Assembly (NCBI RefSeq): GCF_014855515.1
Contig: NZ_JACYFK010000005.1
Coordinates: 1 to 64,000, forward strand
DNA: 64,000 nt
DNA from: Euzebyella marina
GTDB lineage: Bacteria; Bacteroidota; Bacteroidia; Flavobacteriales; Flavobacteriaceae
Reading direction: 5' to 3'
Below are positions 7,545-14,896 of the stretch, piece by piece. The first letter of the stretch is position 1; each line of letters opens with the position of its first letter. The position numbers were made by a program, and so were the translations under genes. Under the pieces are notes generated by a model. That model did not search any database, was not told the origin of the DNA, and saw only the letters and a program-made list of their open reading frames with translations.

Positions 7545-8246
7545 GTGAGCATATTCTCTTATCATTTAATCAGACTTCCATTTTTTGAAGCAGTAAGGAG
7601 AATATTCTCAAGTCCAATTTCCAAAGACACTAAAGGACTTGTCCATTCCGAGTATATGACCGCAATGACCTTAGGGTCTCCAATATTCTCGACTTCACGA
7701 GTTTTGGTAGGACAAGTAGTTGTTTTTATGCAATGGGAAAATGAAAATGCGCTTGAAAACTATTTGGAACAGGACAGTTTTGGAAAAACTTTAGCAAGAG
7801 GTTGGCATGTGCGTTTATCTTTTATCAGAGAATGGGGAAAGTTTAGCGGATTTAAAATACCAATTGATAAAGACCAATTAGAAAGTCCAAATTCTCCTGT
7901 TGTTGCCGTTACCATTGCAAGAATGAAACCTTCGGCAGTTCCTAGATTTATACATTGGGGCAGACCCGTTGAGAAGCTTGTTAGAGACCACCCAGGAACA
8001 ACCCTCTCGTTAGCCTCAGTTAAGTTCCCTAACACAGTCTCGACCTTTTCAATTTGGAAATCTGAAAAAGAAATGACCGATATGGTGCATGGTCATAGTA
8101 AAGTGGAAAAACCGAAAAGGCATTCTAGCGCAATGCAGGAAAGGGAAAGAAAAGACTTTCATTTTGAGTTTACCACACTTCGATTTAAGCCTTTAGCGGA
8201 GTTTGGACAATGGAAAGGTCAATCGAATTTTATTCCAAAAAAATAA
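7545..8246 (+). CDS. spheroidene monooxygenase (CrtA)-like protein
   Basis: The 233-residue protein resembles the CrtA-like family, with the family run VAVTIARMKPSAVPRF, the HPG and SLASVKFPNTVSTFSIW stretches, and the HSSAMQERERKDFHFEF region near the C-terminus. CrtA itself is a haem-containing oxygenase of carotenoid synthesis. Most relatives in non-phototrophs have no known role, and no carotenoid genes are nearby. The GTG start is the first suitable one in the cassette. It is followed after three bases by a second gene, so this is a two-gene cassette. Confidence 0.7.
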   Translation: MSIFSYHLIRLPFFEAVRRIFSSPISKDTKGLVHSEYMTAMTLGSPIFSTSRVLVGQVVVFMQWENENALENYLEQDSFGKTLARGWHVRLSFIREWGKFSGFKIPIDKDQLESPNSPVVAVTIARMKPSAVPRFIHWGRPVEKLVRDHPGTTLSLASVKFPNTVSTFSIWKSEKEMTDMVHGHSKVEKPKRHSSAMQERERKDFHFEFTTLRFKPLAEFGQWKGQSNFIPKK

Positions 8247-8261
8247 ACCTTGTTTGTGGAG

Positions 8262-9116
8262 ATGGGAATAGCTAGGAAAAATCAAAGCATTCAGGATTGG
8301 ATTACTCAACAATGGGTTATACTGTTTGGACAAAGAATTGACCATAAAAAACACCAATGGCTTTTAGGCCCATTTGGAGGAACAAAAGGAATCGGGATAA
8401 AATTCGTTGAGCAGTTAGCTAAAGATGAGAGTTTAGTAATTGATAGACAAAGAAAAAATCAAGGACTACTTGATTCAATTCTAAATCTCGGACTGCCAGA
8501 AACTGAACTCAAAAAACTGTCTCCAAACGTAATTGACTTCTATGAAAACACATCAAACTATAATCTGCTCCTAAAGGCAAAATGGAACCCATTTTTCAAA
8601 ATTTTCGGAACTCTAGTAAAATGTGTTTTCAGTAGGAGAATTGAGCAACTTAATGTCCCTATTAGAAACTTAGAAGATGGCTCAGGACTAACCAATGAAA
8701 TAATAAAATTAGTCGATTCAGAATCAGACGAAATTAAAAGGACAATTTGGTTAAGAACATTTAAATCGACAGGTCAAATTGTATACTCAGGAGTTTATGA
8801 GACATGCTCTTTACCGAATACACAGATTTGCATCAAAGCTATATTTCCTTTACCAAATGGAAATGCTACGGTAATTTTAACTCCTAGTGTAGGCAAAAAT
8901 GGAGAACTCATTTTAGATTCTTCTGGACAAAGAATCGGAGATAGTGGATTTTACTTTTTGCTTAAGGATTCTAAAGGACAATTATGGAGTAAATTTATCA
9001 AATCCTTCAAAGACAAATTGGTCGTAAGTAGTGAAAATGATAGAATTACAGCCTTACAAACTTTAACCTTGTGGAATTTGAAAGTTCTTGAATTTGAATA
9101 TAAAATAAAAAAATAA
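8262..9116 (+). CDS. hypothetical protein, partner of the CrtA-like gene
   Basis: The protein has 284 residues from the ATG at 8262; the frame is also open from a TTG at 8250. It begins with a polar helical part containing WLLGPFGGTKGIG, has no clear membrane helix, and ends with strands. I do not recognise a family. The stop overlaps the cassette-terminal ACACACAAC. The close spacing suggests that it works with the preceding CrtA-like protein. Confidence 0.55.
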   Translation: MGIARKNQSIQDWITQQWVILFGQRIDHKKHQWLLGPFGGTKGIGIKFVEQLAKDESLVIDRQRKNQGLLDSILNLGLPETELKKLSPNVIDFYENTSNYNLLLKAKWNPFFKIFGTLVKCVFSRRIEQLNVPIRNLEDGSGLTNEIIKLVDSESDEIKRTIWLRTFKSTGQIVYSGVYETCSLPNTQICIKAIFPLPNGNATVILTPSVGKNGELILDSSGQRIGDSGFYFLLKDSKGQLWSKFIKSFKDKLVVSSENDRITALQTLTLWNLKVLEFEYKIKK

Positions 9117-9175
9117 CACACAACAAAACCTATAAGCAATAGTGCCCTGCGGGACCCAACTGCTTATGGTTAAAC
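9116..9175 (+). other. short attC-like recombination site 7
   Basis: ACACACAAC (9116-9124) is the exact complement of the cassette start GTTGTGTGT (7492-7500). A compact hairpin follows: ACCTATAAGCA with TGCTTATGGT, plus an inner GTGCCCTGC/GGGACCC part. It ends in GTTAAAC (9169-9175), which fits the classical GTTRRRY core. At about 60 bp it is half the size of the other sites, and no 266-bp unit follows. Confidence 0.65.
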
Positions 9176-9191
9176 AGATAGCTTTAATATA

Positions 9192-9755
9192 ATGCCAGAT
9201 GTGAGTTTTTTAAATAAATGGAATAAGCTAGAATTACTTACAGCTCTTTCTAGTTCTAGAGACAAATTTAAATTAGACTCAAAATCAACCGAATTTTTAT
9301 TTGATATTGGATTGCCCAATGGTGTCCTAGAATTAAGTTTCGATTATCTGACGGAGGATTTGGAAACTGTAAACGAAACTTGGGAAATTGGAGATGCAGA
9401 ATTTGACAAGTTCGTAAATATCGGATTTAATGGTTCTGGCGACCCAGTTGTGATTAACACTGAGAATGGAGAAATTGTGTATCTAAATCACGACGACGGA
9501 TTTAAGGAAATATACATAAACGCCGATATTGAGAAGTTCGCTCGTTGCGCAATTGAAATAATTGAATTTCAAGATAATCTGAAAAAAATAAAACCAGAGT
9601 CTTACTATCCAACCGAATTTTCAGACGAGGATTTAATAAAATTAAAAAATACTCTGACCCAAATCGATAATAGAATATTTAAAAATGATACTCATTGGAA
9701 TTACACAGTTGAATATTGGATTTGGGAAAGAGAAGATGAAAGAAAAAAGTACTAA
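9192..9755 (+). CDS. SUKH (SMI1/KNR4)-like immunity protein
   Basis: The 187-residue protein shows the SUKH pattern: an N-terminal helix, FLFDIGLP, then NIGFNGSGDPVVINTENGEI followed by VYLNHDDGF, and helices ending in FARCAIEII. SUKH proteins are usually immunity proteins against contact-dependent or polymorphic nuclease toxins. No matching toxin is in the same cassette, so it may be an orphan immunity gene. The stop TAA starts the cassette-terminal TAAAGCTAAC (9753-9762), which matches 9177-9186 at 9 of 10 positions. Confidence 0.65.
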   Translation: MPDVSFLNKWNKLELLTALSSSRDKFKLDSKSTEFLFDIGLPNGVLELSFDYLTEDLETVNETWEIGDAEFDKFVNIGFNGSGDPVVINTENGEIVYLNHDDGFKEIYINADIEKFARCAIEIIEFQDNLKKIKPESYYPTEFSDEDLIKLKNTLTQIDNRIFKNDTHWNYTVEYWIWEREDERKKY

Positions 9756-9887
9756 AGCTAACAACGGCTCAAATCCATTGCTCGCTAAAGGCTAAACCAA
9801 GAAACAGTATATTTAATTTGGCTCAATTCCTACTCCGAAAATCCTATTGATTTTCATCGCAAAGGAATCATAGTCAAACCATTGGTA
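9753..9887 (+). other. attC-like recombination site 8
   Basis: TAAAGCTAAC (9753-9762) pairs with GATAGCTTTA (9177-9186) at 9 of 10 positions. AACGGCTCAAATCCATTGC follows, with an inner GAAAATCCTA/GATTTTC stem. The right end, CATTGGTA, is a decayed form of CGTTGGCA. Confidence 0.55.
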
Positions 9888-10146
9888 TCAACATACCCTC
9901 GATTAAGCGAGCAGCACGTTCGTAAGAATGCAAACGCTCCCGTGCCCGCTCATCCCTGCCAACGCCCATGCATACGCCTTTTGCGTTTCTCCCTTGCTCT
10001 TTTTCACTATCTTAGGTCCATAGCCCATACGAGCACAAACGGGGCACGCTCGCGGAACTTCTGCCAACAAAGGTCAAAACAAACGACTCAATGCTCCCGC
10101 GGCGAAATAAAACCGTGTTTTAGCGCCGCTCGCTTTAATCATGGGC
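9881..10146 (+). repeat. 266-bp mini-cassette, copy 8 (diverged left end)
   Basis: Same length as copy 1, but the first ~35 bases are substantially changed (ATTGGTATCAACATACC in place of GTTGGCAGAAATGTACC). The rest is close to the other copies. The next cassette begins at GTT 10147. Confidence 0.72.
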
Positions 10147-10190
10147 GTTGTAGCACATTTCAAGAAACTACGAACAATAAAGATTGAGAT

Positions 10191-11765
10191 TTACATTTTG
10201 GATACTTTTTCGCCAATTTGTTTATATGCCTTTTTCATTTCCTTTTCAAACATTGGCCAAAATTTTGAATATTGATTTTTGATTGTATCATCACCATTGA
10301 TAGGTTTCATAACACGATTAGCTTTTTCTAAATAGCTTATGTAGTTACCCCAATATTGTTCTTTAGATTTTGAATATCCAGTTTCTGATTTTGGGTCTGG
10401 TTTATATATCAATCTTCTTTTTGCACCTTTATAACTAAACCTTTTATAAAGTCTTTCCTCAAAAAGATTATGACTTTTATTCTCTGGTTTTGTAGCGAAA
10501 TGAACACCTCTTCGAAAAGCTCTTTTCATACTTCTGTAGAATTTTGAAAAGCCAACAGTTTTTACTCTAACTTTTTTGCCATCATATTGAAAACCTAAAT
10601 ATTCAAGTTGTTTATTTGGAACAACTACATTCTTTTCGTTTACAATTCCACCGACAAATTCGCCTTTAATATTTTCATATCGATAAATATTTGTTTTTTC
10701 AGGTTGTATGTCAAGCTTTGCTAAATCCTCAATGGATTTGCGAATTAAATTGTTAAAATAATCTTCATTTTTTTGGTCACAAACTATAATTAAATCATCG
10801 CTATATCTTTGGTAGTAAGCATTTTTTTGTTGGGTCTCGTTAAATACCAACTCATCAAAATCAAGCATATAAATATTTGCAAGAGTTGCACTCATTGGAG
10901 TTCCTTGAGGAATTCCTTTCAAATCACAATTTTCTCGACATCTTTTATGTTGATGACTACAACTTTTTTCAACTCTTATCAAATTCGTTGCTTCTCTGAA
11001 AAAATCTTCTTTTGAGCAATATGTAACAACTCTTTCTCTTTTTAAATTCCAAATATGCTTGACCCTTTTGTAACGTAATTTCGTTTTCTTATCATCATTT
11101 TCGATTCCACGTTCGACTATAAGTCTATTTTGGAACTTACTAAATAAATCTAATTCATTAACATACCTCTTTGAAATTAAGCTTTTATATACATTATAAT
11201 GGTCTTCAGGCAAGCTATTAGATTTTAAAACACGTTTCCATTGTTTATGCAAAATTCTATGGTCAAGATTGTCAAAAAATGATGTAACATCAGCTACTAT
11301 CATCGACAACTTACGATGCTTGTTTTCTTCAATAAACTTAAATGTTTCAAAAGCGAACTCGATGTTACTTTTATTACCTTTCTTGCCTTCAACAATAGGA
11401 ATTTTTCGATAAGCTACTGCGCTAACGCCATAGTCTTCATTTTCAAGATAATTCTCATAAGCTTCAGTTAAATTATGACTGTAATAACTATAAACAATAG
11501 AATCAAGATGTGAGGCGTAAAATATTGGACGTTCTTTTGGTTTTTGTACTGACCTTTGTCTTTTCTTGAACTTATTTTTTGGAGCTTCCTTGTTTGGTCT
11601 ATACTTACGCTGATAAATTTTCTTATGAAGTAAAGGTGTGAATTTATGATTGGCGATTTTATCAGGATTTGTGACATATTCTATTACCCAACCTTTATCC
11701 TTTTTTTTGGTTAGTGGTTTACCTATGTGTGGATACTTTTTAAATTTTAGCCAATCTGGAATCAT
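10191..11765 (-). CDS. DRT2 (UG2)-like antiviral reverse transcriptase
   Basis: The protein has 524 residues from the chosen start, where WLKFKKYPHIGKPL begins like other members; an upstream in-frame ATG at 11810 is possible. Reverse transcriptase motifs appear in order: DVTSFFD (159-165), GIPQGTP (284-290), YSDD with the catalytic aspartates (321-324), and LEYLGF near 387-392. The conserved N-terminal YASHLDS, SYY, YENYL and VAYRKIPI blocks are, as I remember, those of the UG2/DRT2 defence group. There is no maturase or endonuclease domain, which argues against a group II intron. It is reversed relative to all other cassette genes and has a leader of about 330 nt. Class confidence is moderate; RT confidence is very high. 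Confidence 0.8.
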   Translation of the reverse strand: MIPDWLKFKKYPHIGKPLTKKKDKGWVIEYVTNPDKIANHKFTPLLHKKIYQRKYRPNKEAPKNKFKKRQRSVQKPKERPIFYASHLDSIVYSYYSHNLTEAYENYLENEDYGVSAVAYRKIPIVEGKKGNKSNIEFAFETFKFIEENKHRKLSMIVADVTSFFDNLDHRILHKQWKRVLKSNSLPEDHYNVYKSLISKRYVNELDLFSKFQNRLIVERGIENDDKKTKLRYKRVKHIWNLKRERVVTYCSKEDFFREATNLIRVEKSCSHQHKRCRENCDLKGIPQGTPMSATLANIYMLDFDELVFNETQQKNAYYQRYSDDLIIVCDQKNEDYFNNLIRKSIEDLAKLDIQPEKTNIYRYENIKGEFVGGIVNEKNVVVPNKQLEYLGFQYDGKKVRVKTVGFSKFYRSMKRAFRRGVHFATKPENKSHNLFEERLYKRFSYKGAKRRLIYKPDPKSETGYSKSKEQYWGNYISYLEKANRVMKPINGDDTIKNQYSKFWPMFEKEMKKAYKQIGEKVSKM

Positions 11766-12095
11766 AAAATAAAAAAAGGGCTGGTCGTGGCCTGCTTTAT
11801 GATGGTACAATCCTTATGCTACTTTACAGCGTTTAAACCTAGGTAGCGCCACTCATCGTTAGAATTAAATTCGTATCTTTAATACTTATAACTATGTTAC
11901 AAACATCTCAAATAGAACTCAAGTCATCCCTTGACCTTGTACAGGGCTTACGCTTTCTTGTTACAGATTGCGCCTGCATTTGGTTTTCTGGAATGCGTCT
12001 TCACACGTCAGCCAATTCCTGCGCGTGATACACCGAAGTGCATTGATAATAAAACGTGACCATCAGCTGTGTTCCCAGCCCAATAATGTCTTTCC
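11766..12095 (-). ncRNA. candidate DRT2-type template RNA / long leader
   Basis: About 330 nt lie between a probable promoter and the reverse transcriptase start, with no credible ORF on this strand. Known DRT2 systems have a non-coding RNA of roughly this size directly upstream of the RT gene, used as template for rolling-circle cDNA synthesis. Local self-complementarity is visible, for example GGC-CACGACCA-GCC next to the RT start. The call rests on position, size and gene class, not on a recognised sequence. Confidence 0.5.
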
Positions 12096-12101
12096 TTATA
12101 T

Positions 12102-12130
12102 CAAAAATAATACCAATTCCTTTTTGTCAG
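12102..12130 (-). promoter_or_regulatory. candidate promoter of the reverse transcriptase cassette
   Basis: Reading the minus strand, a -33-like CTG is followed 18 nt later by TATTTTTG (12102-12109), matching the Bacteroidota -7 consensus TAnnTTTG. Transcription would start near 12095, giving the ~330-nt leader. A private promoter is expected because the gene opposes the array. Confidence 0.5.
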
Positions 12131-12222
12131 TAAATTTACATGGTTATTAGTGTTTTTATCCGTTAAAAAATAACAACTGAAAGAATGTCAGCTATTTACG
12201 AACTGAATTCGGACAAAAAACG

Positions 12223-12356
12223 TGCTACAACAATGTGTATAATTCATTGCTAGAAAAGGCTTACTTACAATAATTCCTGCGGAATTTTCAGCTCGCTGTG
12301 TACTTGCAAAAGTCCGTGCTAACCCACGCAACTGTTCATTGCCGAGACCGTTGGTA
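12223..12356 (+). other. attC-like recombination site 9
   Basis: GTGCTACAAC (12223-12232) is the exact complement of the cassette start GTTGTAGCAC (10147-10156), the best evidence that the whole 2.1-kb reverse transcriptase unit is one cassette. AATGTGTATAATTCATTGC, an inner ATTCCTGCGGAAT stem and GCAACTGTTCATTGCCGAG follow. It ends in GTTGGTA (12350-12356). Confidence 0.68.
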
Positions 12357-12422
12357 TAAATGTACCTTCGTTAACGCGAGCAGAACGTTCGCAAAAATGC
12401 AAACGCTCCCGTGCCCGCTCAT
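12350..12422 (+). repeat. mini-cassette copy 9, truncated to 73 bp
   Basis: The left 73 bases of the 266-bp unit are kept with several changes. Homology stops at GCTCATC, just before the CCTGCCAAC where the unit's own attC-like arm would begin. It marks the right end of the array. Confidence 0.7.
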
Positions 12423-12772
12423 CTTCTTCAACTTCATTTTCATTTTTTCCTACGGGTTTCAAATATGGTAAATCTGAGTGGCATGGCCCTATAAACCGCC
12501 TACGGAATTTCTATTATTAAAGTTCAATGCCAACGGTAGGCTCATAGAAAGGATTCCACCGCCGATTTAAAACCGATAATAGGGGTACGATTTCGCTGTG
12601 TAGTTGTACTGACAATCAATGTGCCGATGATTGCCCTTTGGTAGTACGATTAAAAGCAATGAAATTTTTAAATTAGTGCCTGACAACTCTTCTTTGCCTA
12701 ATCTCTAATTCATTTATACACCTTCAAACTATAATGGTTATAGTCAAAACCAACCAAAATCCATTTTGAAGA
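12423..12772. other. non-coding stretch at the array/chromosome boundary
   Basis: About 350 bases without a credible gene, RNA or promoter. A few short inverted motifs (around 12500-12550, CCTACGG...CCAACGGTAGG) are visible but match nothing I recognise. The conserved chromosome begins with the ATP-grasp gene at 12773. Confidence 0.5.
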
Positions 12773-13891
12773 ATGAACAAAAAGCTTTATTTGGTCTATC
12801 CGAAAAGTGCAGAATCGGGCACTATTGAAACGCTTCCCAACACCGAGGGAATGAATCTCATAGACGAAGACGAATTCCTAAAACTGCAGAAATACTTTAA
12901 TGGTTCCGAAAAAGTATGCATTACCTCTGAAGCATCTTTAGAAACGGTCTTGAAAACCCTAAAAGATCCGATTAAAAAAGAAGGAATCATGGCGATGAAA
13001 GAAAAGCAACTGTTTCGCAGTTTGCTAAAAGAAATGTACCCTGCTTTTGAATACTATCCAGTTTCCTTTGATGATATCGAAACCTTAAAAATACCCTCAA
13101 AGAAGATTATTAAGCCTATCAAAGGGTGTTTCGGAACGGCCGTTAAAACCATCGACGAACATAGCGACCTCGGCAAGGTATCGAAAGAGATAAAGTCAGA
13201 AATCGAGAAAAATTCGGCCGTACTTTCCAACAGTGTACTTTCCCAAAGTGAATTTATGGTAGAAGATTATATTGAAGGTGACGAATATGCGGTAGATATG
13301 TTCTACGACTCCAAGGGCAGGCCCCATATCGTAAATATCTATTTTCACCCCATACCCAAGCATACTGAATACCTACATATGATTTACTATACCAGTAAAT
13401 CGGTGTTTGAAACAATATTTGAAAAAGCCATTACTTTCTTTAATAGACTGAACGAAGAACTTCAATTAAAAAACGTGACCTTGCATTCAGAGTTTCGTTT
13501 TTCAGATGATTTGGTTCCTATAGAAATCAATGCCATGCGTTTTGGCGGAATGGGTCTAGGCAACATGATATACCACGGTCTTCAGGTGAATCCGTACCAA
13601 CATTTTATCGAGGAGAAGAGTCCTGATTGGAAGAAAATCTGGCAGCAACATCCTACGACCAATTTTGTATTTTTTATCGCTTACAATGGCACACAAATAA
13701 ACAAAGACCTTCAACGCCCTAACCTAAAAAAGCTAGAAAGCAGGTTTACCAAAATTCTCAACAAAAGTATTTTTGATTATCAAAAACAACTTGCTTTTGG
13801 CACCTTTACCCTAGATGAGGATAACGATAACATTGAAAGGCTACTACAGATTGACTTTAACGATTATTACGAGGATATCGTTAGTAATTAG
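12773..13891 (+). CDS. ATP-grasp domain protein
   Basis: The 372-residue protein has ATP-grasp features: IKPIKGCFGTAVKTI (about 113-127), a nucleotide-contacting lysine/glutamate stretch around MVEDYIEGDEYAVDMFYD (158-175), and a metal-binding end at LHSEFRFSDDLVPIEINAMRFGGMG. Such enzymes form an amide or ester bond through an acyl-phosphate made from ATP. Neither acid nor amine substrate can be told from the sequence, and the neighbours give no clue. It is the first chromosomal-looking gene right of the cassette array. Confidence 0.75.
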   Translation: MNKKLYLVYPKSAESGTIETLPNTEGMNLIDEDEFLKLQKYFNGSEKVCITSEASLETVLKTLKDPIKKEGIMAMKEKQLFRSLLKEMYPAFEYYPVSFDDIETLKIPSKKIIKPIKGCFGTAVKTIDEHSDLGKVSKEIKSEIEKNSAVLSNSVLSQSEFMVEDYIEGDEYAVDMFYDSKGRPHIVNIYFHPIPKHTEYLHMIYYTSKSVFETIFEKAITFFNRLNEELQLKNVTLHSEFRFSDDLVPIEINAMRFGGMGLGNMIYHGLQVNPYQHFIEEKSPDWKKIWQQHPTTNFVFFIAYNGTQINKDLQRPNLKKLESRFTKILNKSIFDYQKQLAFGTFTLDEDNDNIERLLQIDFNDYYEDIVSN

Positions 13892-14011
13892 CTGAAATCA
13901 AAAACCACACATGCCATATGAACACCTTTGATATGGGCAGTTACTGTCAAAAAGCTAATTTTTAATGGTAGCTACATTGTATCTTTAGATAGATTAAAAT
14001 AAATCTCTCTT

Positions 14012-14656
14012 ATGGGCAAAATCAAGGTATTGGCATTTTCCATTTCATTGGACGGTTTTGGTGCAGGGCCGAAACAAAGTCAAGAAAACCCTTTGGGCAT
14101 TAGGGGCCATGAGCTGCACACCTGGATGCACCCTACCAAAATGTTCCATAAAATGATGGGCAAGCCGGGAGGAACTGAAGGAATTGATAATGATTTCGCC
14201 GAAAAATCAATGGAAAATATCGGGGCCTGGGTCATGGGGCGTAATATGTTCGGCCCCATTCGCGGTGATTGGCCCGATGAAAAATGGAAAGGTTGGTGGG
14301 GTGATGAACCTTCGTACCACGTGCCCGTTTTTGTACTTTCCCACTACGAAAGAGAGCCTATAAAGATGAAGGGCGGTACTACCTTTTATTTCATAACCGA
14401 CGGTCTATCTTCCGCCATCGAAAAAGCCCGAAAAGCGGCCAACGGAAAAGACATACGCATAGGCGGCGGTATCTCGATGATAAGACAATGTTTAGAAGCC
14501 GGTTTTATTGATGAATTGCATTTATCGGTATCCCCTGTTTTTCTTGGTGATGGGGAACATTTATTCGCCGGTATTGATATGGCCCGACTGGGTTTCAATA
14601 ATATAGAAAAGATTGAAGGTGAAAAAGCGACCCACATCCTGTTAAAAAAGGGATAA
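14012..14656 (+). CDS. dihydrofolate reductase / RibD C-terminal domain protein
   Basis: The 214-residue protein resembles the single-domain RibD_C family: an N-terminal strand with SISLDGFGAGP, the WVMGRNMFGP motif, VFVLSHYERE, then IRIGGGISMIRQCLEAGFIDELHLSVSPVFLGDGEHLF. These are NADPH-dependent reductases or predicted ones. It is a stand-alone member, not part of a riboflavin operon, so its substrate is unknown. A TATCTTT-like -7 element lies about 35 bases upstream. Confidence 0.85.
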   Translation: MGKIKVLAFSISLDGFGAGPKQSQENPLGIRGHELHTWMHPTKMFHKMMGKPGGTEGIDNDFAEKSMENIGAWVMGRNMFGPIRGDWPDEKWKGWWGDEPSYHVPVFVLSHYEREPIKMKGGTTFYFITDGLSSAIEKARKAANGKDIRIGGGISMIRQCLEAGFIDELHLSVSPVFLGDGEHLFAGIDMARLGFNNIEKIEGEKATHILLKKG

Positions 14657-14833
14657 CATAAGTCAGCCATGTGCCGATTTTTTTCCACGAAAGTCTCACT
14701 GATTTTTTGAATAAAAACCCATCAATTCTTCCAAGATTGACATAATAGTCAACTTCTTTCTATTTTTTTTCATCCGTGAATTACTGAGAACCAAACGGTT
14801 CTAAAATCGTTTTGCTTTTACAAGAAGAATGTC

Positions 14834-14863
14834 TTGCGAAAGCTGCATTTTAGAGTACTTTTG
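14834..14863 (+). promoter_or_regulatory. Bacteroidota-type promoter of the TonB receptor
   Basis: TTG (14834-14836), 19 nt, then TACTTTTG (14856-14863), an exact fit to the TTG/TAnnTTTG pattern. Transcription should start near 14870, which rules out in-frame starts further upstream and supports the ATG at 14897. Confidence 0.75.
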
Positions 14864-14896
14864 CACCTGTTTATATTAAGTCTAAATAAATACAGG

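Larger units (their letters stand above)
131..12422 (+). mobile_element. integron-like gene cassette array (no integrase in window)
   Basis: Nine cassettes lie head to tail. Each starts at a GTT and ends with a sequence complementary to its own start, then an attC-like imperfect palindrome ending in another GTT. Six cassettes have 9-10 bp start/end matches with at most one mismatch or better: 397-405 with 1477-1485 (8/9), 1639-1647 with 2383-2391, 2773-2782 with 3308-3317, 3700-3708 with 5033-5041, 6616-6624 with 7099-7107, 7492-7500 with 9116-9124, and 10147-10156 with 12223-12232. In integrons this arises because the R' and R'' boxes of one attC pair in the folded single-strand substrate. 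All cargo except the reverse transcriptase is on the plus strand. No tyrosine recombinase gene is visible, so this would be an integrase-less cluster or the distal part of a larger array that begins left of the window. Confidence 0.75.

Noticed and set aside
131-10146. MITE or insertion-sequence remnant as explanation of the 266-bp repeat
   Set aside because: No target-site duplications are seen, the right end always abuts a cassette-start GTT, and the copies are all in one orientation at cassette junctions. A transposon would not be so restricted, although it cannot be fully excluded.
10191-11765. Group II intron reverse transcriptase or retron
   Set aside because: No maturase or endonuclease domain, no recognisable intron domain V structure nearby, and no retron msr/msd pattern. 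The N-terminal blocks fit a DRT-type defence RT better.
11968-12150. 60-residue plus-strand ORF upstream of the reverse transcriptase
   Set aside because: No RBS or conserved features, and it lies antisense to the likely non-coding leader of the RT gene.
131-12422. CRISPR array
   Set aside because: Repeats are 266 bp and separated by whole genes of varied size, with no short direct repeats or unique spacers and no cas genes.
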